This document shows positions 17,193 to 24,597 of a DNA stretch of 37,841 nt, in pieces. A model generated the notes under the pieces. It searched no databases, was not told the DNA's origin, and saw only the letters and a list, made by a program, of their open reading frames with translations. Made by a program: the position numbers and the translations under genes. Position 1 is the first letter of the stretch, and every line of letters begins with the position of its first letter. The DNA comes from Bacteroidota bacterium (GTDB lineage Bacteria; Bacteroidota; Bacteroidia; Chitinophagales; Saprospiraceae), in NCBI GenBank assembly GCA_024642665.1, contig JAHEAR010000007.1:1-37841 (forward strand), in the 5' to 3' direction.

Positions 17193-18329
17193 TTATTCAC
17201 CCAGTTTCAACGCAGCTTTTATTTTGTCAAAAATCGCGGTGTTTTCATAGATACCTCTGAAAGCCTCTGCCCCCGGACCCATGGCAAATACCGGAATCAT
17301 CAGTGCGGTATGACTTTTAGTTGTAAAAGCGACTTGTATATCATTGAGTTTTGATCCTGGTTGAACTGCAAACCCACCCGTTTCGTGATCCGCGGTAACT
17401 ATCACAAGCGTGTTTCCATCTTTTGCGGCATAATCCAAGGCAGCAGCAATTACTTTTTCAAATTCGTGTAATTCGGTTACGACATAATTTGCATCATTGG
17501 CATGACCGCCCCAATCAATCTGCGATCCTTCAATCATGATGAAAAATCCATTTTCAGATCGCTTGTCCAGAAAACTTAATGCTTTTTTAGTCGCAGGTAC
17601 CAGATAGTCGCGACCTTCAGAATAGGGCAGTGGTTCTGCATTTGCTGTAAAGTATCCGATGTTATGCCCTGATTTAATGTTGAGTCTCCCAATATCGCCA
17701 TCATCGAAAAAATTAGAGATCTGATACCCTTTAGCTTTAAGTTCTGCTACTAAATCCCGATCATCTGCCTTTCTCCTGGCGAAATAATCCATGCCACCAC
17801 CAATAAAAATATCTATATCTGAATCGATAAAACCCAGTGCAATACCATCCATGTCTTGCCGGGATGCAACGTGGCCTATAAATGCGCCCGGTGTCGCATG
17901 CGTGATGGAGCTTGTAGCCACCAGACCGGTAGCCATGTGTTTTTCTTCAGCCAATTCCAGCAAGGTAGGTACAGGCTCTTTCTTTGCATTGACACCTACT
18001 GCACCATTATACGTTTTAACACCGGAAGCAAATGCGGTGGCACCGGCAGCACTATCTGTCACCAGATTGTCAGCTGATTGCGTTTTATGAAATCCAATAT
18101 TTTTAAATTGCTCAAAGATGGTTTTGTTGTCATTCATATACATCGCTCCGGTAATCTGTGGCAATCCCATGCCATCACCTATTAGCAAAATAACATTTTT
18201 GGGATGTGCCAATTCACCGGTATAACCGACCGGAACAGCAGCTGCTTGTTGCGTTGGGGTGCATGAACTAATGACCACCATCAATACAGCAAACAGGATA
18301 CCGATAATGTGTTTATCCGATGGCAACAA
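17193..18329 (-). CDS. Alkaline phosphatase lipoprotein
   Basis: This is a PhoA-family metal-dependent phosphomonoesterase for scavenging phosphate outside the inner membrane. The metal and nucleophile motifs are present: NVILLIGDGMG, then DSAAGATAFASGVKTYNG with the catalytic serine after the first D, THATPGAFIGHVASR, GSQIDWGGHANDA and IVTADHETGG. The N-terminus has a hydrophobic segment ending VVISSC, a lipobox, so I infer a lipoprotein. An upstream in-frame ATG (18398) lies deep in dprA and would add 23 non-signal-like residues. I prefer one of two adjacent TTG codons (18329 or 18326), which overlap the dprA end by 14-17 nt and suggest coupled translation. The mature part is about 360 residues, normal for the family. 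Confidence 0.86.
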   Translation of the reverse strand: MLPSDKHIIGILFAVLMVVISSCTPTQQAAAVPVGYTGELAHPKNVILLIGDGMGLPQITGAMYMNDNKTIFEQFKNIGFHKTQSADNLVTDSAAGATAFASGVKTYNGAVGVNAKKEPVPTLLELAEEKHMATGLVATSSITHATPGAFIGHVASRQDMDGIALGFIDSDIDIFIGGGMDYFARRKADDRDLVAELKAKGYQISNFFDDGDIGRLNIKSGHNIGYFTANAEPLPYSEGRDYLVPATKKALSFLDKRSENGFFIMIEGSQIDWGGHANDANYVVTELHEFEKVIAAALDYAAKDGNTLVIVTADHETGGFAVQPGSKLNDIQVAFTTKSHTALMIPVFAMGPGAEAFRGIYENTAIFDKIKAALKLGE

Positions 18330-19422
18330 ATTTTTTGCCCGGGATAGATTTAATGGCTCCTTTGAATTCGAGTGTGAGTAATATGGCTGCAAGTTCACCT
18401 GGAGTGGATTTTGAATGAAAAGCTAAGGTATCAATATCTTTTTCCTCATTATCTATGATGAGGCGGTATATTTTCTGTTCATCTGGTGACATTTCTGCAA
18501 ACAAGTCTGTCTGAAAGGTTTGCTGACGTGTATTTCTGTGCCATGACATGAGCTCAATAAGGTCTTCCCCGGATTCAATCAGATGGGCTTGCTGTCGTTT
18601 GATGAGGTGATTGCATCCGGCTGAATTTTTATCAGTTTTTCTGCCCGGAACAGCCATAACATCTTTGTTGTAATCATTTGCGAGGTTGGCCGTAATCATA
18701 GATCCACCTTTTATCGCTGACTCAATAACAACGAGTACATCACTCAATCCGGCCACTATCCTGTTTCGCATTGGAAAATTTACGGCATCAGGACCGGTAT
18801 CATAAGCAAATTCAGTGATAATGCCCCCGTTTGTCATCATCTGATGCGCTGTTTCGACATGATGATCAGGATAAATAGTTCCCATACCACTGCCCATCAC
18901 ACCGATCGTGGGTATTTCATGTTGAAGGCAAAGTCTGTGGGCTGTTATATCAATTCCATAAGCCAGACCACTTACTACCGTGACATCATATGGTTTGAGT
19001 GTCTCAATCAATTCTTCAGTAATCGCTTTGCCATAGGCGGTTGGTTTTCGAGTGCCAATGATCGCCACGCTCCGTTGTGGTTGTAAATTCATCCGGCCTT
19101 TCGTATATAAAAGTAATGGAGCATCAGGGACATGAAATAAGCGTGTCGGATAGTCTGTATCATAGTAGAAAACATAGTGTATGTTTTCCGTTGTCATGTG
19201 CGAAAGTTCGTATGCTGCAGCATCCATTAGACTTGATGCATTTGAAATTTGCGAAGCGATTTCCTCTCCGATCCCCGGAATTGTTTTTAATATCCTTTTA
19301 CTTTCTGTAAATACGGCTTCAATACTACCACAGTAAGTGATCAGTTGTCGACCCATGACAGGTCCGACCCGAGGAATCATCGTAAAGGCGATTTCCTCGA
19401 GTATCATTTGTTTTGTCTTCAT
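18313..19422 (-). CDS. dprA: DNA processing protein DprA
   Basis: DprA protects incoming single-stranded DNA and loads RecA during natural transformation. The 369-residue product has an N-terminal helix-hairpin-helix region (MIPRVGPVMGRQL, IPGIGEEIASQI), the Rossmann-like DprA core with VAIIGTRKPTAYG, VVSGLAYGIDITAHR, MGSGMGTIYP, FPMRNRIVAGLSD, SAIKGGSMITANLA and AVPGRKTDKNSAGCNHLI, and a C-terminal winged-helix domain (about 305-369). It leads a minus-strand group with the alkaline phosphatase and an aminotransferase, which are functionally unrelated. A 12-bp palindrome ends 5 nt upstream of the start codon. Other competence genes are not in the window. Confidence 0.95.
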   Translation of the reverse strand: MKTKQMILEEIAFTMIPRVGPVMGRQLITYCGSIEAVFTESKRILKTIPGIGEEIASQISNASSLMDAAAYELSHMTTENIHYVFYYDTDYPTRLFHVPDAPLLLYTKGRMNLQPQRSVAIIGTRKPTAYGKAITEELIETLKPYDVTVVSGLAYGIDITAHRLCLQHEIPTIGVMGSGMGTIYPDHHVETAHQMMTNGGIITEFAYDTGPDAVNFPMRNRIVAGLSDVLVVIESAIKGGSMITANLANDYNKDVMAVPGRKTDKNSAGCNHLIKRQQAHLIESGEDLIELMSWHRNTRQQTFQTDLFAEMSPDEQKIYRLIIDNEEKDIDTLAFHSKSTPGELAAILLTLEFKGAIKSIPGKKFVAIG

Positions 19423-19745
19423 CTGGAATTTCGAAATTAGGGGATTTTCGAATACGAGTGCGGATAAAAAGGGTTAACGGCTAATGGCAGGAGGCAAAGA
19501 GCATAGAGCGCAGAGCAAAGGGAGCTAATTAGTGGGTGCGTATAGGAAGGCATGAAACTGGAGGCACAAGCGCTGAAGGCGCTATTGGTAGAATAGGGGT
19601 TTAGCCCTTTTTGAGTGTGCATTATAACAAGATCAAACAGGAAAATTTAGCGCAAAGATGTGCAAAGTCGCAAAGCACCCAAATTTCGTAATCCCCAATT
19701 TTTAATTCGTAATTTTGCCCTACGCCCTACGCCCTACGCATTTCG
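19423..19745. repeat. Intergenic gap with short tandem repeats and a palindrome
   Basis: No gene is supported in these 323 nt. AATTTCGAAATT (19427-19438) is a perfect 12-bp palindrome just upstream of dprA. AGCGC-TGAAG-GCGCT (19569-19583) is a small hairpin. GCCCTAC occurs three times in tandem at 19717-19737. A/G-rich words such as GCAAAG and GCGCAGAG recur in between. A possible minus-strand promoter is present: CATCTTTG at 19660-19653 with TTG 19 nt upstream (19682-19680), which would serve dprA with a leader of over 200 nt. Confidence 0.4.
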
Positions 19746-21662
19746 CTAATTCAAATCTCTAAGCGCCGGATTGATGCTATAGGCTTTTTCGAGATATTGT
19801 TTTCCCTGGACCTGATCCCCACCGTTGTACAATGATTTGCCCAGACCAAAAAGAATACGTGAATCGTTTGGTGCAATCTGTTCTCCTAATTTAAGATAGG
19901 TGATTGCCAGGGGATACATGCCTTTTTGTTTTGCCAAAAGCTCATAGCCAACATTATAATAAAAGTCAGCCAGTTTTTCTTTATCCTCCCGACCATTGAG
20001 ATATTCCATGTATTGCTGAATATATTGCACCTGCGGTTTGTTGTTCAGTATCTCAGTAAATTCTTTCAGGAGCTTACCTAATTTTTTATGCTGTTGATAG
20101 CGCAAAGCCACAAGTCCTGATTTAATCTGATTGGCGCTTAAATATTGAGGATATATCGCCAGAGATCGGTCCGCATAGAATTCAGCTTCTTCATAGGCTT
20201 TCAGTTGTTCTTCTTTGTCTTCCAAACCACTTCCATATTCATAAAGTGCAGTGGCCATAAAACAATTACTACGAGCGCTCTTTGGGGATACCATGACTGC
20301 CGATCCGTTCAACGTAAATGCACTTTCCCATGCAGGCACACGGGTATAGGTTTTGAACGTATATCCCGAAGCTAGAAGAACGATAACCGCTAAAGCCCCC
20401 CACTTAAAGAGCGGCTTTTCAGAATGCCAGCCATGTGTGATAAGTCCGTAGGCACAAACCAGTGAAAAGGCAATCGAAGGGATAAAAATGAATCGTTCAT
20501 TCATAAAGGTACCTACCGGAAAAACCAAATTTGAAACAATGGATATCGTGATCACAAAGAACCCAATACTCCAGGCATAAATACTTTTTGATTTCCAAAA
20601 CTTAAAAAACACGTAGGCTAACCCAATATAAAGTGCTAGTGAAATAAGCGTGCCCGGTTTACCAAAATTCATAATTGGAATATGATAGGGATAGTAGTCA
20701 TGCGTCAGGGGATGTGGGATCACTAACAATCGGAGATATTCGCCAAGAGTATAAATGATGGTAGCCAGTTTCTCCACAGCATTCATTTGAACAAATGGAT
20801 CATTCATCAGGTCGGTGATGACCTTGCCACTGCTTAATACATACCCGATGACATTGGTTCGGATCACCATATAGAGTATGGCAGCGATCAAAGAAGGGGT
20901 AAGTGCCACCAGATATTCTTTGCTTTTGGCGTTGGTGAAAAAATACATTGTCAGTGGGATCACGGCAAGAAAAGTTATTGCATTTTCTTTGGACATCAAA
21001 CCGAGAAACATGGCCACACCACTGATGATCAGGTAGAGATTATTTTTGGTGCTCAGGTAGCGTAGTACAAAATAGAGCGCTCCCATCGCGCCAAGGGCTG
21101 TCATAATTTCATCACGTCCTTTCACATTGGCGACTACTTCAGAATGCACCGGATGAAGTATATAAAGGGCCGCAGCAAGAAAAGGTATGCTCAGTAGCCA
21201 GGGTGTATTTTTTTTATCAGGCACCAGAATAGACAATATGCGAAATATAAGCAGGCCACAAAGTCCATACAAAAAGATGTTTCCGAAGTGCCGGATAAAT
21301 GCGTTGTTACCGAATATCTCCTGTTCGATGGCAAAGGTGACGATCGATAGTGGGCGATATCTTGCGCCGGCCACGAGATCTTTTTGGGATCCAAAATACC
21401 CGGTAAAACTCTCCGTGCTCAGGATATCCAAGATACCCGAGAAGCCTTCCTTGGTAAATTGGTTATCCGTGATGACTATCTGATCATCAAGGACATAGCC
21501 AAAAGAAAGACTCATCCAATACAAAGCAAAAGCTAAAAAAGGGATAATAATTGCCTCCTTCCAATGGCCTAACCAGAAGCCGGGAGTGAAATCTAAAGTG
21601 GAAAAGGAAGTCTGCTTTGCTTTAGATTTCCCGGATTTTTTTTTCGGAGTGTTCTTCGCCAT
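19746..21662 (-). CDS. TMTC/DUF1736-like membrane protein with TPRs, candidate protein O-glycosyltransferase
   Basis: The 638-residue protein starts with a lysine-rich cytoplasmic tail, has about ten membrane segments between 36 and 440, and ends in a TPR region (about 455-638; for example AITYLKLGEQIAPNDSRILF). The first periplasmic loop has the paired acid GYVLDDQIVITDN (D59, D60) typical of GT-C glycosyltransferases. A second block, HPVHSEVVANVKGRDE (170-185), closely matches the signature of animal TMTC O-mannosyltransferases and their bacterial relatives. The likely donor is a polyprenyl-linked sugar and the acceptor a secreted protein; both are inferred. The acceptor might be held by the TPRs, if these face the periplasm. 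It diverges from the outer-membrane protein at 21745 and has its own well-formed promoter. Being an ordinary TPR membrane protein is the alternative. Confidence 0.75.
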   Translation of the reverse strand: MAKNTPKKKSGKSKAKQTSFSTLDFTPGFWLGHWKEAIIIPFLAFALYWMSLSFGYVLDDQIVITDNQFTKEGFSGILDILSTESFTGYFGSQKDLVAGARYRPLSIVTFAIEQEIFGNNAFIRHFGNIFLYGLCGLLIFRILSILVPDKKNTPWLLSIPFLAAALYILHPVHSEVVANVKGRDEIMTALGAMGALYFVLRYLSTKNNLYLIISGVAMFLGLMSKENAITFLAVIPLTMYFFTNAKSKEYLVALTPSLIAAILYMVIRTNVIGYVLSSGKVITDLMNDPFVQMNAVEKLATIIYTLGEYLRLLVIPHPLTHDYYPYHIPIMNFGKPGTLISLALYIGLAYVFFKFWKSKSIYAWSIGFFVITISIVSNLVFPVGTFMNERFIFIPSIAFSLVCAYGLITHGWHSEKPLFKWGALAVIVLLASGYTFKTYTRVPAWESAFTLNGSAVMVSPKSARSNCFMATALYEYGSGLEDKEEQLKAYEEAEFYADRSLAIYPQYLSANQIKSGLVALRYQQHKKLGKLLKEFTEILNNKPQVQYIQQYMEYLNGREDKEKLADFYYNVGYELLAKQKGMYPLAITYLKLGEQIAPNDSRILFGLGKSLYNGGDQVQGKQYLEKAYSINPALRDLN

Positions 21663-21668
21663 GATGGC

Positions 21669-21699
21669 TAAAGATACTAGTATGATTATTTAAGAACAA
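21669..21699 (-). promoter_or_regulatory. Promoter of the TMTC-like gene, almost leaderless
   Basis: On the minus strand TTG (21699-21697), a 20-nt spacer and TATCTTTA (21676-21669) form a near-consensus promoter. The -7 element ends 6 nt before the ATG at 21662, so the predicted transcript start is within about 3 nt of the start codon. Confidence 0.65.
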
Positions 21700-21708
21700 A
21701 ATGTGGTT

Positions 21709-21738
21709 TTGAATTTATAGCCTATAGACCTATCTTTC
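21709..21738 (+). promoter_or_regulatory. Promoter of the outer-membrane protein gene, almost leaderless
   Basis: TTG (21709-21711), a 19-nt spacer and TATCTTTC (21731-21738) form a promoter that ends 6 nt before the ATG at 21745. It diverges from the TMTC-like promoter; the two -33 elements are about 10 nt apart. Confidence 0.6.
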
Positions 21739-21744
21739 CACTTC

Positions 21745-22425
21745 ATGAACCGTGTATCTGCCTGCCTCAAAGTATCTGTTTTTTCCTTGTTAGTTGCTAT
21801 TGGATCCCTGTCAGGCAATTTAATAGCTCAGGTCAATATAAAAGCAGGATATAATTTCTCTGTATTAACTGATCCGGGGCTGAACCAGGTGATCAGTACA
21901 TTTAATAATTCTCAGCAGTATAGCAGGTCTTTCAGGCAAGTAAATTGGCTTCATGGTTTTGAGGGAGGTCTTCGGTTCAAATCAGACATTCATGCTTTTG
22001 AATTGAGCTATCAAAGTGCTTATCAGGCGATGTCAGCGGAAGGTCATTTACTACCTGAATTAGATTCTTTGACCGATAAGATTAATATTTCCGTAAATAC
22101 ACTTGCTGCAGGCTACCAGGTTAGCACTGGCCTTATGGGTGTGGGTGTCGATGTGCTGTATCAATTTTATAATTCAAGGGTTCGTTTATCAGGAAAGGAT
22201 CAGTTTAAAGACAGGCAGGAGATGTGGGGAATGAAATTTTATCTGATGTTTACACTGGAGGGAAGTGGATATATTGATGCTGCGATTCAGCCTTATTTTG
22301 TGCTTCCTTTGGATACCTATAATAATGACCCGGTGAGCCAATACCTGAATCAGGAAGCTGGTCCACCGGCTGATAAATGGACCCGGATAGGTATTTCGAT
22401 CATTTTTTATAACGGAAATAAATAA
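21745..22425 (+). CDS. Small outer-membrane beta-barrel protein, unknown function
   Basis: The 226-residue product has a signal peptide (VSVFSLLVAIGSLSGNLIAQ) followed by VNIKAGYNFSVL, a typical first strand of a porin-like barrel. Alternating hydrophobic strands continue to the C-terminus (IGISIIFYNGNK). Aromatic residues at strand ends and G-rich turns fit an 8-stranded barrel of the OmpA/OprF-like size class. I do not recognise a named family. It may be co-transcribed with nothing, since uvrB has its own promoter 80 nt downstream and a weak terminator lies between. Its shared divergent promoter region with the TMTC-like gene may mean shared control. Confidence 0.65.
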   Translation: MNRVSACLKVSVFSLLVAIGSLSGNLIAQVNIKAGYNFSVLTDPGLNQVISTFNNSQQYSRSFRQVNWLHGFEGGLRFKSDIHAFELSYQSAYQAMSAEGHLLPELDSLTDKINISVNTLAAGYQVSTGLMGVGVDVLYQFYNSRVRLSGKDQFKDRQEMWGMKFYLMFTLEGSGYIDAAIQPYFVLPLDTYNNDPVSQYLNQEAGPPADKWTRIGISIIFYNGNK

Positions 22426-22429
22426 TTCC

Positions 22430-22448
22430 TGATCCCTGATCATTTTTT
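22430..22448 (+). terminator. Weak terminator after the barrel gene
   Basis: TGATC-CCT-GATCA (22430-22442) followed by TTTTTT (22443-22448). The stem is only 5 bp, so efficiency is doubtful. Confidence 0.4.
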
Positions 22449-22459
22449 GTTAATAAGTG

Positions 22460-22490
22460 TTGAAGTTGTATTGATATAGAAATTCTTTTG
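22460..22490 (+). promoter_or_regulatory. Possible uvrB promoter
   Basis: TTG (22460-22462), a 20-nt spacer and TTCTTTTG (22483-22490, one mismatch to TAnnTTTG) end 14 nt before the uvrB ATG. Confidence 0.5.
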
Positions 22491-22504
22491 ATTAGAAAAA
22501 TTAT

Positions 22505-24523
22505 ATGGCCTTTAAATTAACCTCAGAATTCCAACCGACCGGTGATCAGCCGGAAGCGATTCGCCAGATAGTCCGAGGCGTAGAGCAAGGCGAAAAGTCC
22601 CAGGTGTTATTAGGGGTTACCGGTTCAGGGAAGACATTCACCATGGCCAATGTGATTCAGGAAGCACAAAGACCGACGCTGGTATTAACCCATAACAAAA
22701 CATTGACGGCACAATTATATGGGGAGTTTAAGGAGTTTTTCCCGGACAATGCCGTAGAGTATTTTGTTTCCTACTATGATTATTATCAACCGGAAGCCTA
22801 CTTATCTGTATCGGATACCTTTATCGAAAAAGATCTCGCGATCAATGAAGAAGTAGATAAGCTCAGATTGCGTGCTACTTCCAATCTTCTTTCAGGTCGT
22901 CGGGATATCATTGTAGTCGCATCGGTCTCCTGCATTTTTGGTATGGGAAATCCGGAGGATTACAAAGCTGGTATTATTCGAATTCAGAAAGGAGAGACCA
23001 TAGCAAGAAATTCATTTTTATATCGGTTGGTCGAAAGTCTTTATAGCCGCACAGAGGGAACATTGGAGCGAAGTAATTTCAGAGTCAAAGGAGATACCGT
23101 GGATATCAACCTGCCTTATGTGGATTATGGCTATCGGATTAGTTTTTATGGAGATGTCATTGAAGAGATTGATATCATCGATGTTCATTCCGGACAGCGC
23201 CAGGAACCATTGGAGCATGCGGCTATATTTCCTGCTAATCTATATGTTGCGCCCAAAGATCGGTTGAAGTTTGTAATACGTGATATTGAAAATGAGTTGT
23301 TTGCGCAAACAGAATTTTTTACGAAGGAAAAAAAATATCTGGAGGCAAAACGCATTCAGGAACGTACATCATTTGATCTGGAGATGATACGTGAGTTGGG
23401 GTATTGCAGTGGGGTGGAAAACTATAGCCGGTTTTTTGATGGTCGGGCGCAAGGCACACGTCCGTTTTGCTTACTGGATTATTTCCCGGATGATTATCTG
23501 ATGATTGTGGATGAAAGCCATGCTACGTTGCCTCAGGTAAGAGGTATGTGGGGTGGAGACCGGGCCAGAAAATTAAACCTTGTCAATTTTGGTTTCAGAC
23601 TTCCCTCAGCGATTGATAATCGCCCTCTCAATTTCACAGAATTTGAAGGGTTGATTAATCAGGTCGTTTATGTTAGTGCAACACCGGCGGATTACGAATT
23701 AGAGCAAACTGGTGGAGTTGTTGTAGAGCAAATAGTAAGACCAACCGGCCTTCTCGATCCACCTATTGAAATTCGCCCCAGTCTAAACCAGATTGATGAT
23801 TTAATGGAGGAAGTGTCTGAAAGGATAAAAGCAGGTGAGCGCGTACTGGTCACCACACTGACCAAGCGAATGGCTGAAGAGTTGAGTAAGTATTTTCTAA
23901 AGCTCAATATCAAATGTAAGTACATACACTCCGAAGTCGAGACGATGGAGCGTGTCGAAATTCTGAGAGATCTCAGGCTTGGTGATTTTGATGTTTTAGT
24001 GGGTGTGAATTTGCTGAGAGAGGGACTAGATCTACCGGAAGTTTCTTTAGTGGCTATTCTGGATGCTGACAAAGAAGGTTTTTTGAGAAATGAAAGATCA
24101 CTGACGCAGACGGCCGGACGTGCCGCCAGAAACTCAAATGGACTGGTCATTTTCTATGCTGATAAGGTAACCGCCTCGATGCAAAAAACCATTGACGAGA
24201 CACAGCGACGCAGATCTATTCAAATGGCCTATAACGATGCACATGGTATCACTCCGCAAACGATTTCACGCACCAGAGAGCAGATCCTTGCCAAGAATTC
24301 CATTCTGGATATTCGGGAAGGAAACAAGAAGGCTTATGTGGAGCAGCCACTAGAACCAACATTGGCTGCCGATCCGGTATTGGCTTTTATGTCAAGGGAT
24401 CAGATTGAACGCATGATAAGTGAAACGGAAAAAAAGATGAAGGATGCTGCGAAGGATTTGGATTTTATCACGGCTGCGCAGCATCGGGATGAGATGCTGG
24501 CGTTGAAAAAAAGGCTAAAATAG
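22505..24523 (+). CDS. uvrB: Excinuclease ABC subunit B
   Basis: UvrB is the damage-verifying helicase-like subunit of nucleotide excision repair, working with UvrA and UvrC in the cytosol. The 672-residue product has Walker A GVTGSGKT (37-44), the beta-hairpin region YVSYYDYYQPEAYL, Walker B IVDESHATLPQ, helicase motifs (VNLLREGLDLPEVSLVAILDADKEG and the arginine fingers in QTAGRAARN) and the C-terminal UVR domain (about 629-672), which contacts UvrC. Length equals that of E. coli UvrB (673). The start at 22505 matches the family N-terminus (F-x-L-x-S-x-F-x-P-T-G-D-Q-P-x-A-I). ligA converges across a perfect palindrome. dprA, uvrB and ligA lie within 8.5 kb but are not one operon. Confidence 0.97.
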   Translation: MAFKLTSEFQPTGDQPEAIRQIVRGVEQGEKSQVLLGVTGSGKTFTMANVIQEAQRPTLVLTHNKTLTAQLYGEFKEFFPDNAVEYFVSYYDYYQPEAYLSVSDTFIEKDLAINEEVDKLRLRATSNLLSGRRDIIVVASVSCIFGMGNPEDYKAGIIRIQKGETIARNSFLYRLVESLYSRTEGTLERSNFRVKGDTVDINLPYVDYGYRISFYGDVIEEIDIIDVHSGQRQEPLEHAAIFPANLYVAPKDRLKFVIRDIENELFAQTEFFTKEKKYLEAKRIQERTSFDLEMIRELGYCSGVENYSRFFDGRAQGTRPFCLLDYFPDDYLMIVDESHATLPQVRGMWGGDRARKLNLVNFGFRLPSAIDNRPLNFTEFEGLINQVVYVSATPADYELEQTGGVVVEQIVRPTGLLDPPIEIRPSLNQIDDLMEEVSERIKAGERVLVTTLTKRMAEELSKYFLKLNIKCKYIHSEVETMERVEILRDLRLGDFDVLVGVNLLREGLDLPEVSLVAILDADKEGFLRNERSLTQTAGRAARNSNGLVIFYADKVTASMQKTIDETQRRRSIQMAYNDAHGITPQTISRTREQILAKNSILDIREGNKKAYVEQPLEPTLAADPVLAFMSRDQIERMISETEKKMKDAAKDLDFITAAQHRDEMLALKKRLK

Positions 24524-24538
24524 CTATTGAAAATGCCA

Positions 24539-24564
24539 GTGTGGCACACCTAGGTGTGCCACAC
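24539..24564. repeat. 26-bp perfect palindrome between uvrB and ligA
   Basis: The half-site GTGTGGCACACCT (24539-24551) is followed at once by its reverse complement AGGTGTGCCACAC (24552-24564), so the whole is self-complementary without a spacer. It sits 16 nt behind the uvrB stop and 34 nt behind the ligA stop. As RNA it would form a GC-rich hairpin in either direction, a possible bidirectional terminator or mRNA 3'-end stabiliser, although no T-run follows directly. It could also be a dispersed palindrome. Confidence 0.7.
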
Positions 24565-24597
24565 CTCCTACGGTTATTTTATCAATTTTCCAAATTT

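Noticed and set aside
19717-19737. Binding-site array (three GCCCTAC units)
   Set aside because: Three 7-bp copies beside the TMTC gene's 3' end are more simply a short tandem expansion; no promoter lies within reach.
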